A stretch of 64,000 nt of DNA from an uncultured bacterium (GCA_902763805.1 CACWTN010000005.1:113778-177777); one strand, 5' to 3'; counted from the first letter of the stretch, positions 16,622 to 25,969 are shown. Notes: generated by a model from the sequence alone, not told the origin. Numbers and translations: made by a program.

Positions 16622-18034
16622 TTATGCATTTGCTCTTAATGCTTTGTAAACTATATTGTTTGTTCCTTCATCAGCTTTACCTTCCTGAGCTTTCATCATC
16701 GCAAAGTTGAGCAGCTGAGCCTGACCTTCCGGAGTTTTCGCTAATTTTTGAGCTTCAACTTTATCGGCAACATCCGTACCGAAAACCTTATTACCTATTT
16801 TGTGACCAAGCCACATACCGATAGAACCAAGAGTTAATCCTATCAAAGCACCTGCTACGGTTCCTGCTCCCGGACATATTGCAGTACCGATAGCAGCTCC
16901 TGCTTTTGCTCCGAGCCATGTTCCTACCGCACGGCCTAAGCACCACCCTGCTGCACCTGATGCGGATTTACCGGCTGACTGAACTGTTTGCTCAATACCT
17001 GTTTTTGCATCTTTATCGAAAGCTGTCATAATTTTACCGGCATTAAAGAGCGCTTCGAATGCCATAAATCCTACAAAATCTTTTTTCAAGCTGTTAACAA
17101 CAAGATTGCCAAATTTGTTTTTGATAACATTTTTATTCTGTTCTAAAAGTCTTGTTTTTTCTGAGTTTATCAGCCCTTTATTTGTTTTTTCTTTAAGTCT
17201 TTGCTCAACAGTTTTTCTTCCGCCTGACAACGGTCCTGCGATTTTACCGTCCATTCCTCTTAATGCCTGCAGGCGAGCTGTTTGTTCTGCAATTCCCGAT
17301 ACATCACCTGTTCTTTTTGCTGTTTCAATAGCATTCTTCATTGCATTAAGTTCTCTGGTAACTGCAGCTTTATTTGCCTGGTTTATCTGTCTTGCAGCAG
17401 GCTTCATCTCATTAATTACCTTTTGATTATCAATATACAACGGTCTTCTTAGCCATTGTGAAAACCAGCCTTTTGAACCAGTATCTCTTACAACCTGCTG
17501 AACTGCAATATGAGCGTCCTGAAGCAAAGCTGCGTTCTCTTTTGCTAATGCCTTAGGAAGTCCCTTAAACATTTCTTCTGCAGCTTTTATACCTTTTGCT
17601 GCATTTATCGGGTGAAAAACAGACTGAGCGTGTTCAAATGCCATCCAGCTTAAACCGCCTGCTGCAGCTCCCGTAAAACCTTCTTCCAAAACATTGTTTT
17701 TTGCATAGTAATCAGCAAGCTTGTTCATATCATCATTTGTTAGACCTTTGAACTGAGGGTTATTCCAGTCAACCTGTGAGCTTCCTTCCGCTGCTGTCTG
17801 ATATGGATTGCTGACTCTTGTTGCATCAGCGCTTTGAGTAAATATGTCTTTATTATTGTAATTATTGTTGTTATTGTATCCTCTGAAAATCGGATTATAA
17901 TAATTCATCATGTTATTATTTGTCTGGGTCATATAACCGTTATAAACACTCGGACAATTAGCATTCATGCCTGACTTGCCGCCATAGAGCATGAATTCCA
18001 TATTTGCCAGATTGTTTATCGCAAAATTATTCAT
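16622..18034 (-). CDS. Asn-rich, glycine-zipper hypothetical protein
   Basis: A 470-residue protein with an Asn/Tyr-rich N-terminus. NPIFRGY is at about residues 47-53 and a second NPQFKGL at about 91-97. A helical middle is rich in Ala, Lys and Gln (about 150-340). Residues about 355-425 form a glycine zipper (AGWCLGRAVGTWLGAKAGAA, GTVAGALIGLTLGSIGMWLG) that could insert into membranes. There is no Sec signal. Glycine zippers occur in pore-forming, secreted and surface proteins, so a membrane-active role is possible but unproven. It diverges from the TrmB regulator and ends in its own terminator. Confidence 0.6.
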   Translation of the reverse strand: MNNFAINNLANMEFMLYGGKSGMNANCPSVYNGYMTQTNNNMMNYYNPIFRGYNNNNNYNNKDIFTQSADATRVSNPYQTAAEGSSQVDWNNPQFKGLTNDDMNKLADYYAKNNVLEEGFTGAAAGGLSWMAFEHAQSVFHPINAAKGIKAAEEMFKGLPKALAKENAALLQDAHIAVQQVVRDTGSKGWFSQWLRRPLYIDNQKVINEMKPAARQINQANKAAVTRELNAMKNAIETAKRTGDVSGIAEQTARLQALRGMDGKIAGPLSGGRKTVEQRLKEKTNKGLINSEKTRLLEQNKNVIKNKFGNLVVNSLKKDFVGFMAFEALFNAGKIMTAFDKDAKTGIEQTVQSAGKSASGAAGWCLGRAVGTWLGAKAGAAIGTAICPGAGTVAGALIGLTLGSIGMWLGHKIGNKVFGTDVADKVEAQKLAKTPEGQAQLLNFAMMKAQEGKADEGTNNIVYKALRANA

Positions 18035-18159
18035 GAAGTTTCTTAACCCCTTATAATATTAATTAACCTTACATATATATAAAGTCATGCTGCGAGAATG
18101 AATTGACCGTTTTGTAAAGAAATATTACAAAGATTTGGCGGATATGTTACAATAATTTT

Positions 18160-18984
18160 ATGGCAGACTTGATAGAAAAATTAAAAGATATAGGTTTTAA
18201 CACATACGAAGCAAAAGTTTATATTTCTCTTTTAAAAAAATATCCTGCAACAGGGTATGAAGTTGCAAAACTTGCAAACATTCCGCAGTCAAGAACTTAC
18301 GATACACTAAAAGCTCTTGAAGAAAAAAATATTGTTGTGTCTACAAACACAAAACCCGTAACTTATACGCCGGTAAAACCAAAAGTTTTAACCCAGAGAA
18401 TTCAGAAGAAAATGAACTCAACAATCAATTTTCTGGATAAGCACCTGCCTGACGTTAAAGATGATTACAACGAACCGATTATAACAATTACAGGAAAACA
18501 AAACATTCAGGACAAAATCGTTGAAGTTATTCAGAATGCAAAACGTGAAATATACATGGAAGTCTGGTCGCAGGATTTCAAAATCTTTGAACATGAATTG
18601 TTAAACGCATATAACAGAAATGTTGAAATAAGAATTGTCGGCTATGATAACTTTAACTCACGTTTCGGTTTGGTATTTGAACACGCTTTTGCCAGAGATA
18701 TAGAGCTGTCCCTCGGGGGCAGAATGATTATCATTGCAGCAGACGACAATGAAGGCGTAATCGGTAAAATATCTTCTCTCAAAAATGATATTTCCGACAC
18801 AAACATTATCTGGACAAAAAATCAGGGCATTGTTTTTATCATCAAAGAATTTATCGTTCACGATATGTATTTGATAGATGTAGAAGAAAATCTTGTCGAG
18901 CAAATGAAATACATTTACGGCAAGGGTCTGAAACGTCTGAAAGACAAAGTTCTCGGTTCAAACGCAACATATATGATACATTAG
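18160..18984 (+). CDS. TrmB family transcriptional regulator
   Basis: A 274-residue regulator. Residues 1-70 are the TrmB-type winged helix (GFNTYEAKVYISLLKKYPAT, then IPQSRTYDTLKALEEKNIV). A coiled segment (about 85-105) follows, then an effector domain (about 110-260) with the PLD-like fold seen in bacterial TrmB relatives. It probably senses a small molecule, often a sugar; the ligand is unknown. TACAAT at 18148-18153 lies only 6 nt before the ATG and no Shine-Dalgarno sequence is visible, so the mRNA may be leaderless or nearly so. It diverges from the glycine-zipper gene. Confidence 0.88.
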   Translation: MADLIEKLKDIGFNTYEAKVYISLLKKYPATGYEVAKLANIPQSRTYDTLKALEEKNIVVSTNTKPVTYTPVKPKVLTQRIQKKMNSTINFLDKHLPDVKDDYNEPIITITGKQNIQDKIVEVIQNAKREIYMEVWSQDFKIFEHELLNAYNRNVEIRIVGYDNFNSRFGLVFEHAFARDIELSLGGRMIIIAADDNEGVIGKISSLKNDISDTNIIWTKNQGIVFIIKEFIVHDMYLIDVEENLVEQMKYIYGKGLKRLKDKVLGSNATYMIH

Positions 18985-18989
18985 GGCAA

Positions 18990-19631
18990 TTATTCTTCTT
19001 CCAAAACTTCTTCGCTGATATCAGAGGCATTTTTACTCTTTGAAGGTTTAAATACCAGATAAAAACTGTCGCCTGTTTTAATTTCAAGCTCCTGTCCTTT
19101 TTCCACATAAGAAAGAGGAGATTCTTTGTATACCTTCTTAACGCCTGATTCCAGACGGTTGCCTTCTTCGTTCTCAATCATGCCTTCTGCAAGAGTAACA
19201 CCAGTTGTCAAACCTTTTACAAAATGACTGCCCACTGTTAATGCAGCCTTTTTCCCAACCTTCATAGCATCTATATTTTTAAGTTCTTCTTTTGAAATGA
19301 CTTTTGATGCATATTTTCCGTAATAACTGCCCTCAATCTCTTTGGTTCCGTTCTCTGAGGTGTATGAAGTCGGGCATACGACAAAAGACGCAGAGCGTTT
19401 TCCTCTTTTTGGATCGGTAACTTTTATCACATTACAGTGAAGTATATCTCCGCTTTTGAGCAAATAGCCGCCAAGCGCTGAACTGCCCAAAACCCTTACA
19501 TCTATTTCTTGCGAAGGGTTTGCAGTACTAAAACTTTCAACAGCCGCAACATGAACCTTATCTGAAGCTGCACTCGCAGCAGATACTGTCAAAAACAACG
19601 CTAAAGCTGACATTATTACCTTATTTCTCAT
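18990..19631 (-). CDS. Secreted hypothetical protein, last gene of the Maf operon
   Basis: A 213-residue protein with a clear signal peptide (cleavage likely after AASA, residue 21 or 22). The mature part is basic with beta-strand character and segments such as GDILHCNVIKVTDPKRGKR and KTGDSFYLVFKPSK, and ends in an acidic EEVLEEE. I do not recognise the family. It starts 10 bp after the Maf-like gene, which places it last in the leftward five-gene operon and suggests an envelope role. It is convergent with the TrmB gene, with 5 bp between stops. Confidence 0.65.
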   Translation of the reverse strand: MRNKVIMSALALFLTVSAASAASDKVHVAAVESFSTANPSQEIDVRVLGSSALGGYLLKSGDILHCNVIKVTDPKRGKRSASFVVCPTSYTSENGTKEIEGSYYGKYASKVISKEELKNIDAMKVGKKAALTVGSHFVKGLTTGVTLAEGMIENEEGNRLESGVKKVYKESPLSYVEKGQELEIKTGDSFYLVFKPSKSKNASDISEEVLEEE

Positions 19632-19641
19632 AATAATTCCC

Positions 19642-21318
19642 CTAAATAAGATTATTCTTCTGTAATGTTTCTATAATATACTTAATGCCTTCTTTTGCTT
19701 TATTAATAAATCCTTCTGCAAGTTCTTCAGCCATCTTTTGCTGTAAACATTCAAGGATATCAGCCTGCATATACTGATACATTAACGGAGATTTTGCGAT
19801 AGAAGATACCAGAGCTGTTGAAAACTCATTTCTTGAAAGTAAAGCAATAATCTCATTTATTTTTAAAAGTTCATCCTGTGCCCAGGTTTTTGTTTCCAGC
19901 GTAAACGGCTGAACTTCGCCCAATGCGATTGCAGTTGTATTTGAAATTCCAAAAAGCGGAATTTTATCTATAGGCATATTTTTCATTCCGGGAATATTTG
20001 CCCCGAATGAAGATGTATTATAAACAGATGCGTAATTCAATTCCTTTATTAATACTTCAAAATGATGTATGAATGCCGCATAGTCATCACTCGTTATAAC
20101 ATCAACACCTGTAACAGAAGGCACTGTCGTAAGATTTTTTGTAATAGAGTTTATTTTCATCTCATCAGCAGAAATCTTTTCATAAGTTTCACCGTCAGCA
20201 TAAACCTGCTCCCCTTTAAAAGCAAGGTCAACACCTGCCATAACAACCTTTGAAAAGCCCATTCTTACTGCGGACACAAATGCCATTGTTGTAGCGGAAC
20301 CGCCAGTTTCCTGCTGCTTAATAAACGGATTATACTGAGATAATTTGTTAATAACCATATCGTTCATCGGGAACGATACAAACACTTTCTTAAATTTGTA
20401 TGAAAGAATAGTGCTGTCAGAGTTAATATTCATAATACAGTTTATATCCGCAAGAACGGAAGCTGATTCGCTGATGGTTTTGCCAACAAATTTAGCATCT
20501 GCACAAACAACAAAATCAGGTGTAATTCCCGCCTCAAGAAGTTGTTTTAATGATTTATTTACGGCAAAAATTACAAATTTTTCTCTGTTGGATTTTATAA
20601 ACGGCAGATTTTCTTTCAGAGAAGGTCCTGCGGCTGCAACAAGAGCTGCCTGACCTGCAAATTTACCGTCCAGATCGGATAGTTTATAAAATTTGCCTTC
20701 GTTGATTTTTCCGATATTGTTAAGCGCATTATCAAGCCATTGTCTTGAATACCTGGTAATCGTATTAACGTCAACCGTTTTGCTTTTGCAGGCTTCATAA
20801 ACCTTTTGAGTCAATCTTAAAAGTTCCTGGCTTTTAACTACCGCATAATTCTTAAGATATAATACTTCAACCTTATCCTTTGTGAGATAAATCTCTGAAA
20901 GTTTGTCGATAAGAGCGTCCAAATCATCATATATGAAAACCCTTCCGCTTTTAAGATGGTCAGATATATCAACGTTATTAAGAACAAAGTGTATCAGTTT
21001 CGTATCCGGTTCATAAACAAAAATTCTTGAAGGGAATGTATTAAATACCTCATCAAGCTGATAGCAAAGCCCCAAACCGAAAGTTATTATAATATCATTG
21101 TTTCCCATCGGTCTTTTAATGGTTTCTTTTATCATTTTTTGAACAGCTTGTCTCGGATTATCCAAATCATCGAGAGGAACGTCATTCTTCATGAGCAGAT
21201 AATCATTTGAATTTGTCATACAATATGACATATTCGCTTTTGACTCATCAAGTGCGTAACCGGCAAGCCTTGTTTTTAATTCTTCATTATCTAAGTACTC
21301 TAAATTCTTTTTATACAT
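19642..21318 (-). CDS. Maf/DUF115 motility-associated glycosyltransferase
   Basis: A 558-residue protein of the Maf (DUF115, MptE-like) group, which glycosylates flagellins with nonulosonic acids. The central DUF115 block includes ALVAAAGPSLKENLPFI, then AVNKSLKQLLEAGITPDFVV, then MAFVSAVRMGFSKVVMAGVD. The N-terminal domain has DIIITFGLGLCYQLDEV and IFVYEPD, as in Maf proteins. It acts in the cytoplasm before flagellin export. Flagellar genes at 54-58 kb make this assignment coherent. It lies within a leftward operon, downstream of two secreted paralogues. Confidence 0.85.
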   Translation of the reverse strand: MYKKNLEYLDNEELKTRLAGYALDESKANMSYCMTNSNDYLLMKNDVPLDDLDNPRQAVQKMIKETIKRPMGNNDIIITFGLGLCYQLDEVFNTFPSRIFVYEPDTKLIHFVLNNVDISDHLKSGRVFIYDDLDALIDKLSEIYLTKDKVEVLYLKNYAVVKSQELLRLTQKVYEACKSKTVDVNTITRYSRQWLDNALNNIGKINEGKFYKLSDLDGKFAGQAALVAAAGPSLKENLPFIKSNREKFVIFAVNKSLKQLLEAGITPDFVVCADAKFVGKTISESASVLADINCIMNINSDSTILSYKFKKVFVSFPMNDMVINKLSQYNPFIKQQETGGSATTMAFVSAVRMGFSKVVMAGVDLAFKGEQVYADGETYEKISADEMKINSITKNLTTVPSVTGVDVITSDDYAAFIHHFEVLIKELNYASVYNTSSFGANIPGMKNMPIDKIPLFGISNTTAIALGEVQPFTLETKTWAQDELLKINEIIALLSRNEFSTALVSSIAKSPLMYQYMQADILECLQQKMAEELAEGFINKAKEGIKYIIETLQKNNLI

Positions 21319-21398
21319 ATAAACTACCTCAGCTCTCTTATAAATATAAAATTAGCATATTTAAGGGCAAAAGTAAATATTAAGGAGCACTCAAAAAT

Positions 21399-22295
21399 TT
21401 ATTTATTGCGGTTATCAACAACTTCTTCAAATTGTCTGAAAATATCATTTCCTACTAACTGCTCCAGCTGTGAACGTTTCTCGAAGAAATTACCTCTTGC
21501 TTTTATTTGCTCATCTATTGCATTACGGTAATAAGTATCAGTTATAAGAACAACTTCACGTTTTTGGGAAAGAGAGTTTTTGTAGTTCAGCTCTTTTTCC
21601 TTAACCATTTTTGAAGTCAAATCAAACATATATCGTGCAGTCATATAATCATAATAAGCATCAACTATTTTCTGCTGGAGTTCGTCAACTTTTCTTACAA
21701 GAATAATCATATCCGCATCGGTAACCTGAGAATATTTATAATTCAATGCCTTATTATCCTGTGACATAATGCCAAGTGTATTTCCCCCTATTAAAGCAGC
21801 ACTTGCAAGAACAGGATTTCCCGTCCCCGCACCCAGAAATGTTGACATTCCTGCTATTGTTGACAAAACTTTTCTTACAGCACTTTCATCTGGTTTATCT
21901 TTTTCGGGATTTGATAATTTATAAATGGCAAATTTTATCGTATCACTTTTCATTGCAGCACCCTGCCACAAAAGAGATAAGTCCTCAAGCATCTCATTAT
22001 AATCCATCTCTATGGATTTTGAGATTTCATTTGCGATACCTTTGATACTCAAGTCAGCATAAGTTAAACTTTCAGCCTTTATTTCTTTTACCGTCGCAGG
22101 TTTTATATCAATATCAGATGATGATAAATCAATTTTATCAGTTTTTTCGACCTTTGATTCAGGTACATCTGTCGTACCGAATCGGTATGCGTGCTCTTTT
22201 GGATAAGTAATGTCCTTTAGTTCAAGCGCCTGTACCGCCAGGACACTTGTCAAAAATACCGACGTTATTAAAGAGATAACTTTACTTTTTAGCAT
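21399..22295 (-). CDS. Secreted helical protein, paralogue B
   Basis: I place the start at ATG 22295, where AAAGGAGG lies 6 nt upstream and a signal peptide follows directly (MLKSKVISLITSVFLTSVLA). The frame is open further upstream inside the preceding gene, but that part has no ribosome site. The 299-residue product is mostly helical: EMLEDLSLLWQGAA, a small-residue hydrophobic stretch (about 145-165) and a C-terminal coiled-coil-like region (about 190-290). It is homologous to the gene just upstream and overlaps its end by 14 bp. It may be a periplasmic or outer-membrane channel-like helical protein; no named family. Confidence 0.68.
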   Translation of the reverse strand: MLKSKVISLITSVFLTSVLAVQALELKDITYPKEHAYRFGTTDVPESKVEKTDKIDLSSSDIDIKPATVKEIKAESLTYADLSIKGIANEISKSIEMDYNEMLEDLSLLWQGAAMKSDTIKFAIYKLSNPEKDKPDESAVRKVLSTIAGMSTFLGAGTGNPVLASAALIGGNTLGIMSQDNKALNYKYSQVTDADMIILVRKVDELQQKIVDAYYDYMTARYMFDLTSKMVKEKELNYKNSLSQKREVVLITDTYYRNAIDEQIKARGNFFEKRSQLEQLVGNDIFRQFEEVVDNRNK

Positions 22296-23184
22296 TGTTA
22301 CCTCCTTTGGGCTTAACCTTCTTATCCTCTTTTGCATCTTCTTTTTTATTTTTTTCTTCAACACTTCTGTAAAGCAAATTATCAAAATCGTACTGATAAA
22401 GTTCAAGAGCATCCACCGCTTTTTTACCTGCAAGCCTTTGAAGCTGAATGTGGTATTTTTTTGCCGACTGTTCCAAAGTAAATTCACGCAATTTCATTGA
22501 ATCGTACAATGAAGAAGATATTGATATTTCCAGAATATCCCTGCCGGAAAGTGCATTGGAATAATTTCTGCTGTATAAAAGCATTTTAGAACGCGTATCT
22601 TTTAAAAGGCTTAAAGTGTTCTTGTAGTTGTAATAAGAACTAATCAGCGCATCCTGCAAATCTTCAACCATGCCTGCAAGCTCAATTAATTCAGTATCCG
22701 TAAGCGGAGTTTCCTTCGGAACATTATTTCTGTTAAGCAACCCCTGCGCAAGCCTTCCTGCCGAAAATGCCGCCGTCTGAACACCATAATTTGTTCCCAT
22801 CAGGCTTGGTACAAAAGAAGCACCTGCCACGATTGCCGACAGAGTTTTTGCCATAAGCGAAGAATGTATTCTTCTCTGTGATTCCGGCGTTGCAAGTTTT
22901 TTGAGAGCAAACTCAACAACCTGATTATTTTCAATAGTTGCCTTCCAAAGTAGTTCCAAATCTTTGATATCGTGCTCTTTTTGGTCGTCTATAATTTTAG
23001 ACAAATCTTCGGAATTATTAATCAAAAGAGAGTCGTTAAGCTTTGCCGTACCACCCTGCAGTGAAAGTTCAGGCTTTTCTATTTCGCTCTTATCAAGCCT
23101 TACTACTGAACCTCCAACCGCTCCGAAAGAATACGGCATTAACATCACAGACAATAATAAACATACTCCGAAAAACTTTTTCAT
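22282..23184 (-). CDS. Secreted helical protein, paralogue A
   Basis: A 300-residue protein with a signal peptide (MKKFFGVCLLLSVMLMPYSF). It shares a block layout with the next gene: DLELLWKATIENNQVVEFAL against EDLSLLWQGAAMKSDTIKFA, both followed by a KL-x-x-PE turn, an LS-x-I-A-G segment, a Gly/Ala-rich hydrophobic stretch, and a long helix pair around YYNYKNTLSLL against YYDYMTARYMF. The C-terminus is a Lys/Glu tail. It probably forms helical hairpins in the periplasm. Function unknown. It lies between the TPR gene and paralogue B in one operon. Confidence 0.68.
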   Translation of the reverse strand: MKKFFGVCLLLSVMLMPYSFGAVGGSVVRLDKSEIEKPELSLQGGTAKLNDSLLINNSEDLSKIIDDQKEHDIKDLELLWKATIENNQVVEFALKKLATPESQRRIHSSLMAKTLSAIVAGASFVPSLMGTNYGVQTAAFSAGRLAQGLLNRNNVPKETPLTDTELIELAGMVEDLQDALISSYYNYKNTLSLLKDTRSKMLLYSRNYSNALSGRDILEISISSSLYDSMKLREFTLEQSAKKYHIQLQRLAGKKAVDALELYQYDFDNLLYRSVEEKNKKEDAKEDKKVKPKGGNNAKK

Positions 23185-23222
23185 AATATATTTATACCCT
23201 AAAGGGTTAAATGTATCAAATA

Positions 23223-24158
23223 TTATTTCAGGTATTTTGTTAATATAAGCTTTTTCAAAGCCTTTGCATTAACCGCCATCGGCTCAAGCTCCAGTATCTT
23301 ATCAAGATTTTTTATTGCATCTTCATAATGACCGAGGTTTTTCTGAACGGCAGCAATAGCGTAGTATGCATCTATAAATTTGGGGTCTAATGCCACCGCT
23401 GAAACAAAATCATCCAATGCCTGCTTAGGATTGTCTTTTAATATTAACTGTCCTCTGTTATAGTAAGCATCAACCATTTTTTTGTTCAGCTCTATTGTCT
23501 TTGTATAATTTTCATAAGCCAAATCCGTATTATTCAGGCTGTGATACGCAACCGCTTTATAAAAATACGCCGTATCTGATTTGTCATTATGCCTGAGTGA
23601 TTCATCAATATTTTTAATCCCTTCAAGCAGATTTCCTTTATTTATTTCCTGTATACCCAGGCTCAGATAGTATTTTGCCGTAAAGTCCTCATCATCTGCC
23701 ATACATACTTCACTCAGGAGCTTTGCTTTGTTATCCAGCGCAATATTAAGTTTGGGATTAAGTAAAATGGCTTTGTTATAATCTTTCAGAGCACCTTCAT
23801 AATCACCTTTTTTATATTTTGTGTAACCGCGATTATTGTATGCAAGTGAACACTTTGAATCAAGCTCTATCGCCTTGTTATAATCCGCTATCGAACCGTC
23901 AAAATCCTGAAGCTCATTTTTTACAAGCCCTCTGTTTATATAAGCATCAGTGTAGTCGGGATTTAGTTTTATAGCTTTGTCATAATACTTCAGTTTTTCA
24001 TTATAATCAGCTTCAACCAAACCCAGATAAAAATAATACTCATACTTTGGCAGATGGCGTTTTACGTCAGTTTCTATAATCTTTTTTGCAGAGTCCATAT
24101 CATTTGCATTAAGAGCATTTGACAGCCTGCGCATAGCTTTTGATTTGTCGTTGTTCAT
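23223..24158 (-). CDS. Tetratricopeptide repeat protein
   Basis: A 311-residue protein made almost wholly of TPR units, for example YYDKAIKLNPDYTDAYINRG, then DYNKAIELDSKCSLAYNNRG, then DYNKAILLNPKLNIALDNKA, and three or more further units to residue 300. There is no signal peptide, so it is cytoplasmic and presumably a protein-interaction scaffold. It is the first gene of the leftward operon with the secreted paralogues, Maf and the secreted protein, and may help assemble or chaperone their products. Confidence 0.85.
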   Translation of the reverse strand: MNNDKSKAMRRLSNALNANDMDSAKKIIETDVKRHLPKYEYYFYLGLVEADYNEKLKYYDKAIKLNPDYTDAYINRGLVKNELQDFDGSIADYNKAIELDSKCSLAYNNRGYTKYKKGDYEGALKDYNKAILLNPKLNIALDNKAKLLSEVCMADDEDFTAKYYLSLGIQEINKGNLLEGIKNIDESLRHNDKSDTAYFYKAVAYHSLNNTDLAYENYTKTIELNKKMVDAYYNRGQLILKDNPKQALDDFVSAVALDPKFIDAYYAIAAVQKNLGHYEDAIKNLDKILELEPMAVNAKALKKLILTKYLK

Positions 24159-24222
24159 AAGGTTATTATAACATGGGACAAATTAAGTTTACACCCCGAA
24201 AGTATAAATTAGTTGTTTATAA

Positions 24223-24262
24223 AAAAGGGCGCAAACGGTTATACCGTTTGCGCCCTTTTGAT
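24223..24262 (-). terminator. Strong terminator after pepA
   Basis: A perfect 17-bp stem (core GGGCGCAAACGGT) with a 3-nt loop and A/T tracts on both sides, 13 bp past the pepA stop. Confidence 0.85.
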
Positions 24263-24271
24263 TAAAACATT

Positions 24272-25672
24272 TTATTGTTCCAAAATATAGTTCAATATTG
24301 TTCTTACGCCAGCACCTGTAGCACCTGAGATAAACTCTTTTTGTGGTTTTTCCAGATATGCTGTTCCTGCAATATCAATATGAGCCCATTTAACATCTTT
24401 AACAAATTTTTTGAGGAACACACCTGCTACTGACGCACCGCCCCAGCGTGCGCCGGAGTTTTTCATATCTGCAATCTCAGATTTAAGACTGTCAAAGTAT
24501 TCATCCCAAAGCGGAAGTTCCCAGAATTTTTCACCGTGTCTTTTAGCTGTATCAATAAGGTTGTGAACAAGTTCTTCATCATTACCCATGATGCCTGATG
24601 CGTGAGTTCCGAGGGCAACTACACAAGCACCTGTTAATGTTGCAAGGTCAATAACTTCATCAACTTTTAATTCGCAAGCATAGCAAAGAGCATCCGCAAG
24701 AGTTAATCTGCCTTCTGCATCAGTGTTGTCTATTTCAATTGTTTTACCGTTCATTGCGGTAACGATATCTCCCGGTTTGTATGCTTTTCCGCTCGGCATG
24801 TTTTCACAGGCAGCGATTAACCCGTGGACTTCAACCTGAGGATTGAATTCTCTTATTATGCTCATAACACCTAAGATACAGGCAGCGCCCGACATATCGT
24901 CTTTCATCGTAATCATTGATGAAGCAGGTTTGATATCAAGTCCGCCGGAATCGAAGCATATACCTTTACCGATGATTGCAATTCGCTTTTTCGGGTTATC
25001 ACAGGTATATTTCATGTGGATAAATTTCGGTTCGTTAATGCTTCCCTGACCTACGGCAAGGAAAGCACCCATACCCATTTTTTCACATTCTTCTTTGTTA
25101 TAAATTGTGGTATCTAGACCAAAATCCTGTGCTATGTTTGCCAGTTCAGACGGAGTTGCAAACTGAGCAGGCTCGTTTGAAAGATTACGAGCAAAAGCCA
25201 TTGCAGTGGCAATTTTTTCTGCTTTTTTAATTTTTTCTGCATCAGCCTGTACAAAAACCTCTGCAATATGTTTGTCTTTCTTTTCTGATTTGTATTTGTC
25301 AAATTTGTAATCTGCAATAAATGCACCTAATGTAAGCTGTTCCGAATAATCAAAATCCACTCCGTCAAACGCAAAAGCAACTTTTTTAGCTTCCATTTGA
25401 GAGCATTTTTTGATTGATTTTGCAACGGCTTCTCTGAGCTTATCCGGGCAAAAATCTTCTTTTTTACCGAAACCGATTACAAGCACTTTTCTGTATGGGG
25501 CATTACCATAAGTCGGTAATAAGTATGTTTCACCAAATTTACCCTTAAAATTATCTTCTTCAATTGCGTACTTGTTAGCTAAGTCTACAGAGGTTTTTCC
25601 TCCTTCAAATTGGTTAACCACAAGAATATCAGCTTCAACAGATGCTGCATTTTCAACAACTTTAATCTCCAT
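24272..25672 (-). CDS. pepA: Leucyl aminopeptidase (M17 family)
   Basis: A cytosolic two-metal aminopeptidase that removes N-terminal residues from peptides. The C-terminal catalytic domain shows GKGICFDSGGLDIKP (catalytic Lys and metal Asp), MKDDMSGAACILG and the hallmark NTDAEGRLTLADAL (metal ligands and catalytic Arg). The N-terminal macro-like domain is normal. Full length at 466 residues. AGGAG lies before the ATG. It is monocistronic between an upstream AT-rich region and a strong terminator. PepA proteins can also bind DNA, but nothing here indicates that. Confidence 0.95.
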   Translation of the reverse strand: MEIKVVENAASVEADILVVNQFEGGKTSVDLANKYAIEEDNFKGKFGETYLLPTYGNAPYRKVLVIGFGKKEDFCPDKLREAVAKSIKKCSQMEAKKVAFAFDGVDFDYSEQLTLGAFIADYKFDKYKSEKKDKHIAEVFVQADAEKIKKAEKIATAMAFARNLSNEPAQFATPSELANIAQDFGLDTTIYNKEECEKMGMGAFLAVGQGSINEPKFIHMKYTCDNPKKRIAIIGKGICFDSGGLDIKPASSMITMKDDMSGAACILGVMSIIREFNPQVEVHGLIAACENMPSGKAYKPGDIVTAMNGKTIEIDNTDAEGRLTLADALCYACELKVDEVIDLATLTGACVVALGTHASGIMGNDEELVHNLIDTAKRHGEKFWELPLWDEYFDSLKSEIADMKNSGARWGGASVAGVFLKKFVKDVKWAHIDIAGTAYLEKPQKEFISGATGAGVRTILNYILEQ

Positions 25673-25759
25673 AGTTAAAAAACTCCTTTCTTCTGTTAAG
25701 AGTATTGTAGCCTATTCTAATGATTTTTTAAATACTCTTAGAGAATGAAAGGAAATGAC

Positions 25760-25787
25760 TTGACTTCAAATATTTAACATGTATGAT
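25760..25787 (+). promoter_or_regulatory. Probable sigma70 promoter of tRNA-Val
   Basis: TTGACT (25760-25765) and TATGAT (25782-25787) are separated by 16 bp. The predicted start would lie at about 25794, just upstream of the tRNA 5' fragment and about 60 nt before the intact tRNA. Confidence 0.5.
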
Positions 25788-25799
25788 AGAAATGCTTGA

Positions 25800-25853
25800 G
25801 GGCGTTTAGCTCAGGGGTAAATTAAATTTTAGCTTTGAGTGAGCCTTACAGAA
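25800..25853 (+). repeat. Duplicated 5' fragment of tRNA-Val
   Basis: The first 15 nt of the tRNA (GGGCGTTTAGCTCAG) are repeated exactly at 25800-25814, followed by 39 nt of unrelated AT-rich sequence before the intact gene. The rest of the tRNA cannot be folded from this copy. The same 15-nt truncation occurs upstream of tRNA-Arg. Confidence 0.8.
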
Positions 25854-25929
25854 GGGCGTTTAGCTCAGTTGGTAGAGCGTCTCCCTTACAAGGAGAGGGT
25901 CAGAAGTTCGAGTCTTCTAACGCCCACCA
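25854..25929 (+). tRNA. tRNA-Val (UAC anticodon)
   Basis: A complete cloverleaf with encoded CCA. The acceptor GGGCGTT pairs with AACGCCC, the D stem is GCTC/GAGC, the anticodon stem is TCTCC/GGAGA with loop CTTACAA (anticodon TAC), and the T arm is AGAAG/CTTCT with loop TTCGAGT. It is followed directly by a terminator hairpin. Partial copies of its 3' end occur at 26103, 27541 and 28769, marking it as the likely attachment site of the islets that follow. Confidence 0.97.
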
Positions 25930-25930
25930 T

Positions 25931-25967
25931 AAAAAAGGAAGTGACTATTGTTACTTCCTTTTTTATT
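25931..25967 (+). terminator. Terminator of tRNA-Val
   Basis: AAAAAAGGAAGT (25931-25942) pairs with ACTTCCTTTTTT (25953-25964), then more T. A related hairpin with a different stem (GGACAAT/ATTGTCC) follows the 3' tRNA copy at 26123-26156. Confidence 0.82.
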
Positions 25968-25969
25968 TG

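Noticed and set aside
22296..22487. Upstream in-frame start for the second secreted paralogue
   Set aside because: It would lie inside the preceding gene with no ribosome site and would bury a clear signal peptide; ATG 22295 with AGGAGG is better.
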